A stretch of DNA of 64,000 nt, taken from the NCBI RefSeq assembly GCF_001428565.1, contig NZ_LMIA01000013.1, positions 165,030-229,029 of the forward strand, given 5' to 3'. This document shows, piece after piece, positions 8,277-21,300 of this stretch; within the stretch, counting starts at the first letter, position 1; every line of letters begins with the position of its first letter. The notes beneath the pieces are model-generated. The model searched no databases. It had not been told where the DNA came from and was given only the letters and a program-made list of their open reading frames with translations. A program made the position numbers and the translations under genes. The DNA is from Nocardioides sp. Root190. GTDB taxonomy: Bacteria; Actinomycetota; Actinomycetes; Propionibacteriales; Nocardioidaceae.

Positions 8277-9219
8277 AAGGACCGAACACCGGGGCGCACC
8301 GCCCGGTCGCCGGGTCGCTGAGTCCGGCGAACATCGAGCCCACCGCGAGCCCCCGCCGCCTCGTGGACAACACCGGGCCGCCCGACCGGGGCGCCGACGC
8401 AAGCAACGCCGTCGCACCCGGGCCGTCGCAGTCGGTGTCGCGATCGGTATAGCGGCAGTGGCGTCCATCGGCGGCGTGGTCGCCGCCCCCCGGAATCAGG
8501 AGCCCGGCGCCCGGCAGCACGCAACCGACGGGGCGTCCCGCCTGCCTTCACCGATGCCCACGGCACACTCGACGGACGTTGCCGCCGCGCAGGCTGCGGA
8601 CATCGAGACCGACGCAAGTCGAGGGTCGAGCAACGAACTCAACCAAAACGTGCCCCCGGCCGGTGATGGCGCGGCCAAACTCATCGTCCCGGAGCGGGGC
8701 TCCGGCAGATTCGCCGTCGCGCCAGGTGCCTCAGTCACCTCCGGCCGCGGCAACCTGGTGACCTACTCCGTGGAGATCGAGAGCGACCTGGACCTGCCCC
8801 TGGTAGAGGTGGCCCGCCTGGTCGACGAGACGCTCGCGGACCGTCGCGGCTGGACCGCCGTCGCGGGACGCGCACTGCGCCGGGTCTCCGCGAACCCGAT
8901 GATCCGGATCCGGATCGCGACCCCCGAGACAGCCGACCGACTGTGTGCGCCCCTCGACACCGGCGGCCGCCTGTCCTGCCGCAACGGCGAGAACGTGGTC
9001 CTCAACGCGTGGCGCTGGGCGAACGGCGCCGGCGGCTATGAGAGAAACCTCGCCAACTACCGGCGCTACCTGATCAACCACGAGGTCGGACACGCCCTCG
9101 GCTTCGACCACGCCTCCTGTCCGGGCCCAGGGGCGATCGCGCCCGCCATGCTGCAGCAGACCAAGGGCCTCGATGGCTGCACCCCCAATCCCTGGCCGGC
9201 CACAGGAGGGGCGCGCTGA
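8269..9219 (+). CDS. DUF3152 putative secreted metalloprotease-like protein
   Basis: A 316-residue protein. The first 45 residues are strongly basic, followed by one transmembrane/signal-anchor helix (AVAVGVAIGIAAVASIGGVVA). A low-complexity linker comes next, and from about residue 145 a DUF3152 domain. Near residue 271 it carries HEVGHALGFDH, a metzincin-type zinc motif (H-E-x2-H-x2-G-F-x-H), and it contains the conserved paired cysteines of this family. It is therefore expected to act outside the membrane as a zinc-dependent hydrolase, although the family has no defined substrate. Its start overlaps the methyltransferase stop. Confidence 0.82.
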   Translation: MPRRTEHRGAPPGRRVAESGEHRAHREPPPPRGQHRAARPGRRRKQRRRTRAVAVGVAIGIAAVASIGGVVAAPRNQEPGARQHATDGASRLPSPMPTAHSTDVAAAQAADIETDASRGSSNELNQNVPPAGDGAAKLIVPERGSGRFAVAPGASVTSGRGNLVTYSVEIESDLDLPLVEVARLVDETLADRRGWTAVAGRALRRVSANPMIRIRIATPETADRLCAPLDTGGRLSCRNGENVVLNAWRWANGAGGYERNLANYRRYLINHEVGHALGFDHASCPGPGAIAPAMLQQTKGLDGCTPNPWPATGGAR

Positions 9220-9275
9220 GAGCGATTCAGAGGACATCTCCGTCGATCTCACCCACAGGCGTCCGGATTCGGCGC

Positions 9276-9605
9276 ATGGATCTCCAAGACCTACAGCCTG
9301 TCGTTCAGGCTCACCTGACGACGTTCCCGAGAGGGTTCTTCGCGCGTCTCGGTTCGCGGTTCCTCACCCGCTACTTCCGCACGTTCCTCGACGGTCCCCT
9401 GGCGGTAGCGCTCGTGGTCGAACGCGACCGGTCCTTCGGGGCTACATCGTCAGTGTCCTGGACCCAGTGCCGCACCGCCAGCTGTTGCTGACCTACCACG
9501 GTGCATCGCTCGCACTGCTCGGTCTACTCGGTCTCATGCGACGCCCGCCCCTGCTGATCGGCTTCCTGCGGACCAGGATTCGCCGGTACCGGGCCACCCT
9601 CCTCG
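9276..9605 (+). pseudogene. frameshifted and 3'-truncated GNAT-like acetyltransferase
   Basis: From the ATG at 9276 the frame reads a GNAT-like N-terminus (FFARLGSRFLTRYFRTFLDG, then VALVVER). Near 9430 the homology moves to another frame, which continues GYIVSVLDPVPHR and LLGLLGLMRRPPLLIGFLR to about 9600. A one-base deletion (or two-base insertion) near 9425-9440 explains this. The tail then runs into DNA that encodes, on the other strand, a small membrane protein. So the gene is both frameshifted and cut off at its 3' end by a recombination joint. Family assignment is moderate, from the general pattern of the N-terminal half. Confidence 0.6.
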
Positions 9606-9724
9606 GACTCGAGGTCGGCACGAACAACAGCCAGGACAAGCAGCGCGACCAGGACCGAGAAGCCCGCCATCGCTATGGTCATGGCCAGCCAGCCGGGCCA
9701 ACCCCAATCGTGGTCCCACCACAT
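9524..9724 (-). CDS. small WG-rich membrane protein with lost SHOCT tail
   Basis: A 66-codon frame starting at the ATG at 9724. Residues 1-37 (MWWDHDWGWPGW, then one long helix to VVRADLE) match the N-terminal half of the small actinobacterial SHOCT membrane proteins, such as the one at 6509. The expected SHOCT tail is missing. Residues 38-66 are instead antisense to the truncated GNAT gene. It reads as a gene cut by recombination near 9610, possibly still expressed. Confidence 0.5.
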   Translation of the reverse strand: MWWDHDWGWPGWLAMTIAMAGFSVLVALLVLAVVRADLESEEGGPVPANPGPQEADQQGRASHETE

Positions 9725-9855
9725 GACGACATCCCTTCGATTCCTTGCCTCCCCTCTCATCCTGACCACCCGGACCCGCACGGCACAGGGCAATTGGCCC
9801 TTGAACGCAGCCCCAAAGGACCTGCCAAACCCGGGACCTTCGCGGCTTGCGCAAA

Positions 9856-9870
9856 TACCCCTAAGGGGTA
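9856..9870. promoter_or_regulatory. CsoR box
   Basis: TACCCCTAAGGGGTA, a 6-base perfect inverted repeat around TAA, matches the C/G-tract operators of actinobacterial CsoR. It lies 11 bases upstream of the csoR start, so copper-dependent autoregulation of csoR-copA is the straightforward reading. Confidence 0.82.
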
Positions 9871-9881
9871 ATGGTCGAGTC

Positions 9882-10164
9882 ATGGTCGAAAAGCCGAGCA
9901 CCAGACCGGCCACACCCGCGTATCACGCTGATACTCACGCGTTGGTCAACCGACTGCGCCGCATCGAGGGACAGGTCCGCGGCCTGCAGCGCATGGTCGA
10001 GACCGAGGCCTACTGCATCGACATCCTCACCCAGGTCTCCGCAGTTACCAAGGCACTGCAGAACGTTGCGGTGTCCCTGCTCGACGACCACCTGCGCCAC
10101 TGCGTCACCGACGCCGCCCGCCTCAGCCCCGAGGAAGGCAGCCACAAACTCGAGGAGGCAACCC

Positions 10165-10193
<29 letters not shown>
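9882..10193 (+). CDS. csoR: copper-sensing repressor CsoR
   Basis: A 103-residue all-helical protein of the CsoR/RcnR (DUF156) family. The DNA-binding segment RLRRIEGQVRGLQRMVE is present. The Cu(I) ligands follow the CsoR spacing exactly: Cys45 (in YCIDILTQ), His70 and Cys74 (HLRHC), the same 25- and 4-residue gaps as in Mycobacterium tuberculosis CsoR. Apo-CsoR represses; Cu(I) releases it from DNA. Its box lies just upstream (9856-9870), and the copper ATPase start overlaps its 3' end, so the pair forms one self-regulated operon. An ATG at 9871 is in a different frame. Confidence 0.93.
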
Positions 10194-12744
<2,551 letters not shown>

Positions 12745-13080
12745 GCCAGCGACCGGTCTGCGCGCGTTTGAAGCAGGCAACAGTGGTGATCGCGGGACCG
12801 ATCCATGTTTCGGGAAGGTCGCAACACCCAGGTGCTACGGCGTCCGCCGCGAAAGCCCGGGAGGAAGCCTTCAACGCACGGCGATCACGCGCCCGACGGC
12901 CGGGCGCTCGCGGACTTCGCCTTCCACGAGCGCCCGACAGGCTGGCCGTGGTCCACGCAAGACCCTCAGGCATGCGCGACCCAATGTCCGGCCCTCACAA
13001 CGGCCTGCGTGATCGACGATGTACGGAGGTTCCGTGCGCAGGGCCCGAACGCCGATCCGCCGACTGACGCGTTGCGGCGC
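12745..13080. other. apparently non-coding stretch after copA
   Basis: About 335 bases. Open frames here are arginine/proline-rich and unlike proteins. No clear hairpin-plus-T terminator, RNA gene or repeat is seen. It may be decayed DNA joined to the DUF305 ghost that follows. Confidence 0.4.
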
Positions 13081-13330
13081 CTACTCATTCCCGAGCTGGG
13101 TCTCCATCTCGTCGATCTCGGCCTCTTGCGACGCGAAGATCATCTCGGCGAGGTCAACGGCGGCAGTCTACTCCCCCCTCGGACGTCGCCGCGCTGGCCG
13201 TCTTGATGGCGCCCTCATGGTGCTCGACCATCATCTCCTGCCACATCTGCTCGAGCGCCTCACCCTCGGCTGACTCGAGTGCGTTCATCTCCTCCACGCT
13301 CATCATTCCCGGCAGATCTGATCCCGGCTC
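13081..13330 (-). pseudogene. DUF305 gene remnant (C-terminal half, frameshifted)
   Basis: On the reverse strand, frame one reads LPGMMSVEEMNALESAEGE followed by MWQEMMVEHHEGAIKTAS. After a run of G residues near 13165-13180 the homology continues in another frame as AVDLAEMIFASQEAEIDEMETQLGNE and a TAG at 13081. Together these are the second half of a DUF305 protein like the one at 6990. The first HH repeat, signal peptide and start are missing. A one-base slip in the G-run broke the frame. Confidence 0.75.
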
Positions 13331-13602
13331 GCCGCCGCCTGTTTGACAATCGCCGTGGCCATAGCAGGTCCGGATCTGTGAGGAATCGCCCAAATTGGTG
13401 CCTCCGTAATCCCGTGTGATGCGCATGAGGCGGTAGCGGCTGTCGCCAGACGTGTCGTCGACCACAAGGGAGGCGCAGGCGCGTGCTCGCCGTGAAGGCC
13501 ACGGGAGTAGGCGTGGAAGTGATGAGGCGCAGTAGCCGCCTTTCGTTAATGCGGTGCGGAACCGACGCGTCACCTTCGTCGCAACCCATTGCGGTGGTCT
13601 TC

Positions 13603-14631
13603 TTAGCGTCCCGGTGCTGGTCGGCCTCCGCTCGGCTGAGTGCGCGACTGGTCACGCGGCGGGCCGATGGGCTTTGGCAGGAAGGACTCGTCAACGTCGC
13701 AGGTCAGGCCTCGCAACCTGGCCTGGTGCCGCTCCCACTCTCTGGGATGAATGCCGTCCTGAAGAACCGAGGCAACGACTGCCGCCATGGGATACGGCAG
13801 ATCTGCGGGCACTTGATCGAGCGCACACCACGCCTTCGCACCATCACCGCGCAACCAACAGGCGAAGCCGAGCAGGGAGGCTGGTGCCGCGCGAACACCG
13901 TCAGGGCCGCGGCGGGTGAGATCACTCCAGACTGCTACGTGGGAACTGGAGCTCTCCACACTGATGTCATCCCAGACCGCGTCCCGGGTACTGAGCGTCT
14001 CCAGGGCCACCAGCATCCGGGCACCGTCGACATCTGAGAGTCGGTTGCCGTCGGCGTGAAACTGGTCGAGCCGGCCCAGTACCCACCTGTTCTCCGTCGC
14101 CCGGCCGCTGGTCTGTGCAGCGGCTCGCGCCTCGGCTAGCAAACGGGAGATTGGTGCGCGGCTACCGACCATGGAGGCCGCGAGGGCTGCCCGGTTGGTT
14201 GCGGGCTGGGCGATGCCGGCCAGCACGGCCGCCGCAGCGATGCGCTCAGCAGCCGTATGCGTCTGCAGGCCGGTGACACCGCTGTCGAACTCGCGCCAGC
14301 GGTCGCCATCGGACCACAACCGGAGGTGAGTATCGATGCCCAGACTCGCAAGGCGGTCAGACAGGTCCTCGCTGCCCAACCTTGCGAAGAGCCGGTTCTC
14401 GGTGAAGCAAAGAATTGCGACCCGCGCACCAGGGCGTGCGTGACGCCCGTAGGGGCCACTCAGGGCGTCCCAGACCTGCTCCCGGTCCGATGCCGACTTC
14501 GGCATGTCGACGCGGGTGACCGGCAATCCGGGACGGAGGGGAAGAAGCACGATCGACTCTTCCGGGTTGAATCCAAGAATGTGCGGCACCGCGGCCAGCA
14601 GCTCATCCGGCGTGTTCACGACAAGATCCAT
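13603..14631 (-). CDS. DUF4192 domain protein
   Basis: A 342-residue protein from the ATG at 14631, where the family N-terminus (VNTPDELLAAVPHILGFNPEESIVLLPL) begins; the longer frame upstream is basic and unrelated. DUF4192 is a common actinobacterial family of unknown function, often seen near plasmid or integrative-element genes. The body contains the family's GVRAAPASLLGFACWLRGDGA segment. It overlaps by ATGA with the small gene upstream, so the two are coupled and diverge from the relaxase gene. A role in conjugation or element maintenance is only suggested by this context. Confidence 0.85.
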   Translation of the reverse strand: MDLVVNTPDELLAAVPHILGFNPEESIVLLPLRPGLPVTRVDMPKSASDREQVWDALSGPYGRHARPGARVAILCFTENRLFARLGSEDLSDRLASLGIDTHLRLWSDGDRWREFDSGVTGLQTHTAAERIAAAAVLAGIAQPATNRAALAASMVGSRAPISRLLAEARAAAQTSGRATENRWVLGRLDQFHADGNRLSDVDGARMLVALETLSTRDAVWDDISVESSSSHVAVWSDLTRRGPDGVRAAPASLLGFACWLRGDGAKAWCALDQVPADLPYPMAAVVASVLQDGIHPREWERHQARLRGLTCDVDESFLPKPIGPPRDQSRTQPSGGRPAPGR

Positions 14632-14972
14632 CACGCACCCGCTCCTCCGCCCGCAGTGCCGACTGGTCCGCTCGGCCTGTCGGTGACGTCCAACTGCCGT
14701 AGCCGCCTGGCCTCGCGCAGGGTCAGGGACTCGCCGCACCACTCGACGGCCTCGCCCAACGACAGGCCCTCCGCCACGGTCAAGTCGCGCAACGCCTCCC
14801 CGGCACGTTTCTCTGTCTCAGACACGGCCGCGTCTCGTTCGCCGATCGCGACCATGACCTGCTCGGCCAGTTCGATGACCCGTCGCTCCCGTTCGGCGCG
14901 TTCGCTCCGTCTCTTGTCGGCCATCTCGCGTGCCGTACGCCGTGCCTGCTGTCTGATGGTCTGCTGACTCAT
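14631..14972 (-). CDS. 113-residue basic helical protein next to relaxase
   Basis: The protein begins MSQQTIRQQARRTAREMADK and is rich in Arg, Glu and Ala, with a probable long amphipathic or coiled-coil helix through residue 55. A segment resembling a small helix-turn-helix follows (LTVAEGLSLGEAVEWCGESLTLREARRLRQL, residues about 65-95). That makes DNA binding near the transfer origin conceivable, as with relaxosome accessory proteins. I do not recognise a family. It is translationally coupled to the DUF4192 gene and divergent from the relaxase. Confidence 0.6.
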   Translation of the reverse strand: MSQQTIRQQARRTAREMADKRRSERAERERRVIELAEQVMVAIGERDAAVSETEKRAGEALRDLTVAEGLSLGEAVEWCGESLTLREARRLRQLDVTDRPSGPVGTAGGGAGA

Positions 14973-15318
14973 CCGGTCCTCACTTGTCTCCGAGGCAAGC
15001 CCACGTGGGCTCTGACAGTCACCTAGGACACCCGCCGGCTTCCGTGCGATCACGAACATGAAGATCTGCCCTCTGCACCAGCGCGATTCAGACCTGCGAT
15101 CCGAGCCGCGAGCTGCCGTCCGAACACGTACGCCTCGCCCGTCATCGACCTCGATCAGCGTCCCCCCAACTTTTTGCGACCGACGAAGTGCCACACACCT
15201 AGTGCATTCCCGGTAGTAAGGCCGCGTGTCCACTCCCCGTTGACGATGACGAACGCCGGCGTTGTGGCCTGAATTCCGATCGCACCCATCGCGCTTCTGC
15301 CCCTTGTTGGTTGTGACG
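14973..15318. other. divergent intergenic region upstream of relaxase (candidate oriT)
   Basis: About 345 bases without a convincing gene, placed where MobF-type systems often keep the origin of transfer. It holds a perfect 12-base palindrome, AACGCCGGCGTT (15252-15263), about 55 bases before the relaxase start. No nic site can be named from sequence alone. Confidence 0.3.
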
Positions 15319-18300
15319 ATGAGCCTCCACAAGCTGACCGCGGGGTCTGGGTACGACTACCTGACCCGCCAGGTCGCAGCTCTGGACGCCACCGACAAGG
15401 GCCACACCGGGCTCGCGAGCTACTACACCGAGAAGGGCGAAACCCCTGGCGTCTGGATCGGATCCGGCATGGACGGTCTCGAGGGGCTCGACGCCGGAGA
15501 CATCGTCACCGCGGATCACATGCAGAGCCTGTTCGGCTCCGGCCACCACCCGCTGGCCACCCAGCGAACCAACGAGCTGAACCTGCGAATCGGCCGCCCG
15601 ATCAACGCGGCCGGCGTCGATGTCGGCTCAGAGCAGCCGACCCGGGCGGACTACAAGAAGGCGGTGCGCTTGGGCACGCCCTACAAGGTCTACGACAACG
15701 ACATCAGCCCGTTCCGGATCGAGGTCGCCAAGCGCATCGCGGCCATCAACGAGGCCGCCGGCCTGCCCGGCGACTGGCCCGTCCCCGCTGCTGACCGGGC
15801 CAGGGTCCGCACCGAAGTCGGCACCGAGTTCTTCCGTGCCGAGCACGGCCGCGAACCCGGCCAGGGCTCAGAGGGTGCCCGCGAGCTGGCCGCCGCGATC
15901 GCCAAGCACTCCCGCCCGAAGACCAACGCGGTGGCTGGCTACGACCTGACCTTCTCCCCGGTCAAGAGCGTCTCGGTGCTGTGGGCGATCTCCGACCCGA
16001 ATACCGCCGCCGTGATCGAACGCTGCCACCAGGCGGCGATCAAGGACGCGCTGGACTTCATCGAGAAGAAGGCCCTGTTCACCCGCGAGGGCACCAACGG
16101 CATCCGCCAGGTCAACGTCCGCGGCCTGATCGCCACCGCGTTCACCCACCGTGACTCCCGCGCCGGCGACCCCGACCTGCACACCCACGTCGCCGTGGCG
16201 AACAAGGTCCAGACCCTCTCCCCTGACGGCACCGGCAAGTGGCTGGCCATCGATGGCCGGCTCATGTTCAAGGCCAAGGTCTCCGCCTCCGAGACCTACA
16301 ACACCGCGCTCGAGCGACACCTCACCGAGGCGCTCGGCGTCCAGTTCGCCGAGCGCCCGAACACCGACGCACGCAAGCGCCCCATCCGCGAGATCACCGG
16401 CGTCGATCCCGAACTGAACACCCGCTTCTCCAAGCGGCGCGCCAGCGTGGAGGTGCGTCGCAAGGAGCTCGCTGCGATCTTTCAGGCCACCCACGGTCGT
16501 CCTCCAACACCGGTGGAGACCATTCAGTTGTCGCAGCAGGCGACCCTGGAGACCCGCGAGGCCAAGCACGCTCCGCGCACCCTCGAAGAGCAACGTCAGG
16601 CCTGGCGCCGCGAAGCTCTCGATGTTCTCGGCACCCCGCAGCACATCGACAAGATGATCGACCAGGCGCTGGACCCGCAGGGCGCCGGCGCTCAGTTGGC
16701 GGACCCAGCAGTCAGCGCAGCGTGGTTCGCCACGACGACCGCCCGGATCGTTTCGACGATGGAAGGCGCCCGGTCCACGTGGCAGTACTGGCACGTCTAC
16801 GCCGAGGCACAACGCCAGGTCCGGACCGTGAACGTGGCCTCCGACCAGGTCGACCAGCTGGTCACGATGCTCGTCGAAGACGTACTCGACGGGCAGTCCG
16901 TCCGCATCACTCAACCGCTCGACTCAATCATCGAACCCAACGAGTTGCGCCGCGTCGACGGCTCCTCGGTCTACACCGTCGGCGGTGTCCACCTGTTCAC
17001 CTCAAACAAAGTTCTGGCCGCCGAGCAACGCCTGGTTACCGCGGCAGGCCGACATGACGGGTACGCGGTCGAGGCGTCCTCGGTCGATCTAGCGCTGCTC
17101 GAGTCGACCGCCAACGGCATCACCCTCAACGCCGGACAGGCCACGCTGGTCAAGGAGATGGCCACCTCCGGCGCCCGGCTGCAGCTGGCGATCGCACCCG
17201 CCGGATCAGGCAAAACCACCGCGATGCGCGCCCTGGCCAGCGCCTGGACTGATGGCGGCGGCACCATCATCGGCCTGGCTCCCTCTGCGGCGGCCGCGGA
17301 CGCCCTACGGTCCTCCATCGAGTGTCACGCGGGCGCACAGATCGATACCCAGACCGACACCCTCGCCAAGCTCACCCACTCCCTCGAGCAGGCCCGCGAG
17401 TCCGGCACTCCGCTCCCCGACTGGGTCGCCAGCATCAACTCCTCCACCCTCGTAATCATCGACGAAGCAGGCATGGCCGACACCGTCTCCCTCGACCTCG
17501 CGGTGGCCTCCGTCCTCGAACGGGGCGGCAGCGTCCGCCTGATCGGCGACGACCAGCAGCTCTCCGCGATCGGCGCCGGCGGCGTGCTCCGCGACATCCG
17601 CGCCACCCACGGGGCACTGCAACTGAGCGAGCTCGTCCGGTTCAAGGACCCCGCCGAGGGCGCCGCCTCTCTCGCGCTGCGCGAGGGCAAAGCCGAGGCA
17701 CTGGGCTTCTACCTCGACCACGAACGGATCCACGTTGGCGACCTGACCACCATGACCGAGGAAGTCTTCGCAGCCTGGCAGGCCGACCGCGCCGCCGGCC
17801 TGGACTCGATCATGCTGGCCCCGACCCGCGACCTCGTCAGCGACCTGAACCAGCAGGCCCGCGCCCACCGCCTCGCCCAACAGTCGGGAACCGCGGCCGC
17901 CGACCCAGCCAGCTACCCCACCAACGGGCCGGTTCGCCGGCTCGCCGACGGCAACGAAGCCTCGATCGGCGAACTGATCATCACCCGCGAGAACGACCGT
18001 CGACTGCGTACCTCGGCCACCGACTGGGTGAAGAACGGCGACCGCTGGAACGTGCTGGAGATCCACGACGGCGGCGACCTCACCGTCCAACACACCGGTC
18101 GCAATGGGCACGGGCGCATCGTGCGGCTGCCCGCTGACTACGTCGCCCGATCCACTGAGCTCGGCTACGCGTGCACCGTCCACACCGCCCAAGGCGTCAC
18201 CGCCGACACGATGCACGGCCTGGCCACCGGCAGTGAGTCACGCCAACAGATGTACACGATGATGACCCGCGGCGCGCACGCGAACCACGTCTACCTCGAG

Positions 18301-21300
18301 GTCGTCGGCGACGGCGACCCGCACTCGGTGATCCACCCGACGCTGGTCCGGCCGCTCACACCGACCGACATCCTCGAACAGGTACTGGCGCGCGACGACA
18401 CACAGCGATCCGCAACCAGCATCCTGCGCCACCAAACCGATCCGGCCACCCGCCTCGGCGAAGCCTCCCAGCGCTACCTCGACAGCCTCTACGTCGCCGC
18501 CGAGAACCTCTTGCGCCACGACACGATCGACGGCATCGACGGCACCCAGGTCAACGTGGTCGACGCCCTGGACACCGCGGTCGAAACACTCGTCCCCGGG
18601 CTCGCCGACGAGGCCGCCTGGCCGACCTTACGAGCCCACCTGCTGCTGCTCGGCGCGGCCGGCACGAACCCCGTCAACGCGCTCCGGGCCGCTGCCGGCA
18701 ACGGGGAGTTGATCAGCGCCCACGACCGTGCCGCGGTCCTCGACTGGCGCCTGGACGCCTCCGGACTGCGCAACGCCGGCGCCGGGCCGCTGCCGTGGAT
18801 GCCCGCAATCCCCGCCCGGCTGGCTGAGGACCCGCACTGGGGCGACTACCTCGCCCGGCGCGCTCACCTGGTCGAGCAGCTCGCCGACCAGGTCCGCACC
18901 CGCACTACCGACCAGACAGATAAGGGGGCGTTGCCGGCGTGGGCACGGAACGGACTGCGGCCCGAACCCGCCACGATCGCCAACGTCGAGGTCTGGCGGG
19001 CCGCCATGCAAGTCCCAGTCGACGACCGCCGCCCGACCGGTGCACCGCAACTACAGAAGGCCTCCGCGACATGGCAACGACGCCTCAACCGGTCGGTCAC
19101 CGGCGATCAAACGCCTGCTCTCAAGGAATGGCGCCAGCTGCTCTACTTGCTCGCCCCGCAGGTCCGCGACGACGAGTTCACCCCGCTGCTCGCCGAGCGA
19201 CTCGCCGCGATGTCGCGCGCCGGCATCACCGCCCACGACCTGCTCCGCGCGGCGACCGCGCCCAACCACCCAGCCGGGCCGCTGCCCGACGAGCACGCCG
19301 CGGCGGCCGTGTGGTGGCGCATGGCCCGTCAACTCACCCCTGCCGTTGCCGCCCAGATCAGCGACGGCTCCCACCAATCGACCCGGGAAGGCGTCACCAC
19401 CGAGTGGACTCCACGGCTCCCGGACCTGTTCGGCCCCGAGCGCGCCGCCAGCATCCAGACCAGCACATGGTGGCCCGCACTCGTCGCGAACGTGGACCAC
19501 GGCGTGCAGCGCGGTTGGCAGGTCGAGGCCCTGCTCGGCGCCGGGCGGGCACAGACGGATCGGGCGAGCGACGGCGGGGATGACCCGCTCGATGGGATTG
19601 ATGAGTGCCAGGCCCTGGTGTGGCGGACCTCGATCGCACTCGAGACCGCTCCCGACGAACACGCGCACTCCTACGACTTCGCCGAACCGCCGGCGGACCT
19701 GTGGGATGGGATCGAGCTGGCTCCGACGACACTCACCGACTGCACCGTCGACCCCACCTTCAACGACGCCACCGACGCCGATTGGGGCGACTGGCCGCTC
19801 GCCGAGGACCCGGTCCCGTACGACGAGCACTTGGTCGACGCTCCCGACAAGCACCTGGTCGACGTCGACGGAGACCAGTTCGTCGAACCCGATCTGACGC
19901 TGGCCGCCTACATCCGCGACCTCGGCGGCAGCCAACTGGAGCCCACCGACGCCGACCTCCGGCACATGTACCAGCGCGCCGACGAGTGGCACTCCTCCCC
20001 CGTCTCACGTGAGCGCATGCTGCAGATCAACGACATGACACAGGCCTTCTTCGAGGCCCGGTTCCAGTCACTATCGGGCTCGTGGGGCCGCGACTACCTC
20101 ACCGACCGGCTCGGCGTCGACCTCGCCGGCGACGAACGATTCCGTCCCGGCCAAGCGCCGGCCGGCTGGACCAACCTGGTCGACCACCTGCGCCGCCGCG
20201 GAGTCAGCGACGCCGAGATGATGGCCACCGGCGTCGCCACCCAGGCCAGCACCGGTCGCCTCATCGACCGGTTCCGCGACCGGGTGATGTTCCCCGTGAT
20301 CCACCACAACAACGGACAACACGAGGTACTCGGCTTCGTCGGCCGCCGCCGGCCCGACCTCACCGACGCCGACCAAACCAATGGCAAGGGCGGACCGAAG
20401 TACCTCAACACAGCCGACACCCCGCTGTTCCACAAGGGCACCCAGCTGTTCGGTGTCGTCGACAAACTGCTCGCCGAAGGTGCGATCCCGGTGATCGTCG
20501 AGGGCCCGATGGACGCCGTCGCCGTCACGATCGCCAGTCACGGCCTCTACCTCGGCGTGGCGCCGCTCGGCACGTCCCTGACCGACGAGCAGGCCGCCCA
20601 ACTGGCCTCGATCGGACGCGATCCGATCGTGGCCACCGACGCCGATCTCGCCGGCAAAGTCGCGGCCGAGCGGGACTTCTGGATGCTCACCCCGCACGGC
20701 ATGGATCCCGGCATTGCGCGGTTCCCCGACGGCCTCGACCCCGCCGACCTGCTCGCCCAGCGCGGGCCCGCCGCGCTCACGGCCGCGGTGGCCAGCGGCC
20801 AGCCGGCCTTCCGCGCACTGGGCGACCAGCTGCTCACCGAGCGACTCGACAACCTCGCCCCCGAGCACGCACGCATCGCGGCCATTAAGATCCTGTCAGC
20901 CCGTCCGACCCGCGCCTGGGAGCCGGGAGTCAACCAGGTCCGGGCCCGCCTGCAGCTCTCGCAGGTGCAGGCGCGACGAGACCTGCGCGACGCAATCAAG
21001 AGCTGGGATGCCGACCCGCGCAAGGCGGCACTGGTCGAGCTCCACAAGAGCAGCGAGGTACGCGCCCGCCTCTCGGCAGCAGCCGAGAAGGCCCCGGCCG
21101 AGCGGTGGGCTTCCCTGGCCCGCGAACTCGACCCGCGGCTGCTCGAGCAGGGCGACTGGCCCGCAACCGCCGCGATGCTGCAACAGGCCCACGAGCAGGG
21201 TCACGACGTCGACGCCGCCACACGCGGCCTGGTCGCTGAGAAGCCGCTGGGCCACAACCCCGCGCGTGACCTGCGCTACCGGATCGTGTCTCGCCTCGAG

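Noticed and set aside
12768..13067. 99-codon forward frame after copA
   Set aside because: No ribosome site, Arg-rich and unlike proteins.
16239..17057. Secondary frames inside the relaxase
   Set aside because: Arg/Pro-rich shadows of the strong relaxase frame.
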